NCBI GenBank assembly: GCA_018830105.1
Contig: JAHJTC010000005.1
Span: 1 to 64,000 of the forward strand
DNA length: 64,000 nucleotides
Origin: Bacteroidota bacterium
GTDB taxonomy: Bacteria; Bacteroidota; Bacteroidia; Bacteroidales; F082
Reading direction: 5' to 3'
Notes under the pieces: model-generated
The model's input: the letters and a program-made list of their open reading frames with translations, nothing else
Told to the model about the DNA's origin: nothing
Databases searched by the model: none
Translations under genes and position numbers: made by a program
Part shown: piece after piece, positions 63,257 to 64,000 of the stretch
Layout: each line of letters begins with the position of its first letter
How positions within the stretch are numbered: the stretch's first letter is position 1

Positions 63257-63366
63257 TGATTCATGTTTCAAGAATTATCAATTCTGATCAATGAATTCAT
63301 GTTTTTTAAGGGCAAATTATGGCATGCAATTTATTAATCTGGATAAGGATTGCAAATCCGCATCAG
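63257..63366 (-). repeat. Cassette-type repeat, copy R4
   Basis: It is close to R1 and R2 (TTCATGTTTCAAGAATTATC, then ATGAATTCATGTTTTTTAAG); core TGGATAAGGATTGCAAATCC at 63340-63359. It lies about 65 bp after the stop of the last minus-strand gene. Confidence 0.7.
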
Positions 63367-63429
63367 CCTATGGGTAGGTGAGTGTGGTGGTTTGGCCGTT
63401 CATTATTCATCTTTTAATAAGAGTGTAAG

Positions 63430-64000
63430 TTACCTCCTACTCTCATGCAAGTTCTTTTTGTACCACCGCTTTTTGTTAAACCATGCCAAAGTGCTGTCAG
63501 GCTTTTGATCGGTTTTAACTAAGCTATAGATAATTGACTCCTTTATAAGCTCATGTTCAAACCAATAAGAGTAATCAGAAAATACTTTTATGGTTGAATC
63601 ATTGAGTATGACGCCTTTGGTTTCATAAACTGATCTGCGGCAAAGTTGGTCATTAGAAATACCAAATGTCTGAATAATTATAGTATCATTAAATATTCGA
63701 AAATGTCCCCATAGCTCTTTTCTGAAATATTGATCGTTTTCCAATAAATTAGCTATCTCAACTTCTGGATTTAACCAAAAAGAAATAATATTAGATGGAA
63801 AACTTGAAATGGTTTTTGAGTACCCATTATTATAAAAACATAATGCATCTTTTCCATTTAGTGAGACAAATATTCCTGCATAAAGATCAAATGAATCATA
63901 TCTAACCACTGGTTCTCTATATATTTTAAAATACTTCCGACAATTGATTGGGCTTACACATGACGCAAACAGAAATAGAATACAGCATCCGATTATTACA
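63430..64000 (-). CDS. Lipoprotein of unknown function (5' end outside window)
   Basis: The frame stays open to the right edge of the window, so the gene is partial. Translating past the GTG at 63909 gives IIGCCILFLFASC, a hydrophobic stretch ending in a lipobox, so the true start is beyond 64000 and the protein is a lipoprotein of about 190 residues or more. The mature part is Tyr/Phe-rich beta-type sequence (GIFVSLNGKDALCFYNNGY) with no recognised domain. It is another single-gene unit with a cassette-type repeat after its stop. Confidence 0.65.
   Translation of the reverse strand, partial: VIIGCCILFLFASCVSPINCRKYFKIYREPVVRYDSFDLYAGIFVSLNGKDALCFYNNGYSKTISSFPSNIISFWLNPEVEIANLLENDQYFRKELWGHFRIFNDTIIIQTFGISNDQLCRRSVYETKGVILNDSTIKVFSDYSYWFEHELIKESIIYSLVKTDQKPDSTLAWFNKKRWYKKNLHESRR

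Larger units (their letters stand above)
63001..63429. other. 429-bp gap carrying two cassette-type repeats
   Basis: No gene is seen. It contains repeats R3 (63119-63235, diverged) and R4 (63257-63366) in tandem, as if an intervening gene had been lost from one unit. Confidence 0.65.

Overview
The window looks like a chromosomal segment of a Bacteroidota bacterium, probably an anaerobic or marine Bacteroidales-type lineage; that placement is inferred from gene content. It carries type IX secretion (T9SS) C-terminal sorting domains, a PorE-like OmpA/TPR/PD40 protein, paired TonB receptors with lipoproteins, a GLPGLI domain, A-rich translation leaders and TAnnTTTG promoter elements. No rRNA, CRISPR array, intact transposase or complete phage was seen.

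Layout. 1-3960 is an AT-rich accessory island bounded by a 26-bp direct repeat. It holds a 40-codon ORF, two different proteins with HEPN-type Rx4H motifs, a tRNA-like gene packed between them, and two hypothetical exported or membrane proteins. 4050-11631 is chromosomal: an MFS transporter, an extended SDR, then a five-gene run (DDTD protein, membrane protein, lipoprotein, TonB receptor, T9SS cargo). 11718-18499 has a GLPGLI/PNGase F-like fusion facing a TonB receptor and beta-helix lipoprotein operon. 19604-24248 has a CotH/LTD T9SS protein and an ECF sigma, anti-sigma and Spy/CpxP-like operon. 24940-37838 has an alpha-amylase, a PH-like membrane protein, ffh, folD, an overlapping exported protein-queE-porE-like cluster, an FMN-binding protein with a porin, a CBS/DUF21 protein and a CrtA-like protein. 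38281-53610 has a T9SS type B protein, an M16 protease pair, a five-PAS hybrid histidine kinase, glyA, sixA and ppk1, moeA and moaA, and a TrpF-like protein.

From about 53950 the genes become small, orphan and repeat-rich. 57042-58422 carries three copies of a long repeat. 59705-60312 is a 21-bp phased array. 60600-64000 alternates single exported or lipoprotein genes, all on the minus strand, with copies of a roughly 120-bp repeat. The core of that repeat also borders the left island, always in the same orientation relative to the genes, so both ends of the window look like parts of one cassette-style accessory compartment.

The strongest candidate for an undescribed system is 267-2254. A tRNA with all canonical tertiary-contact positions but an enormously extended anticodon arm fills the gap between two HEPN-motif proteins. 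Because HEPN RNases often cut tRNA anticodon loops, a toxin/decoy or self-target arrangement is plausible but is inference only.
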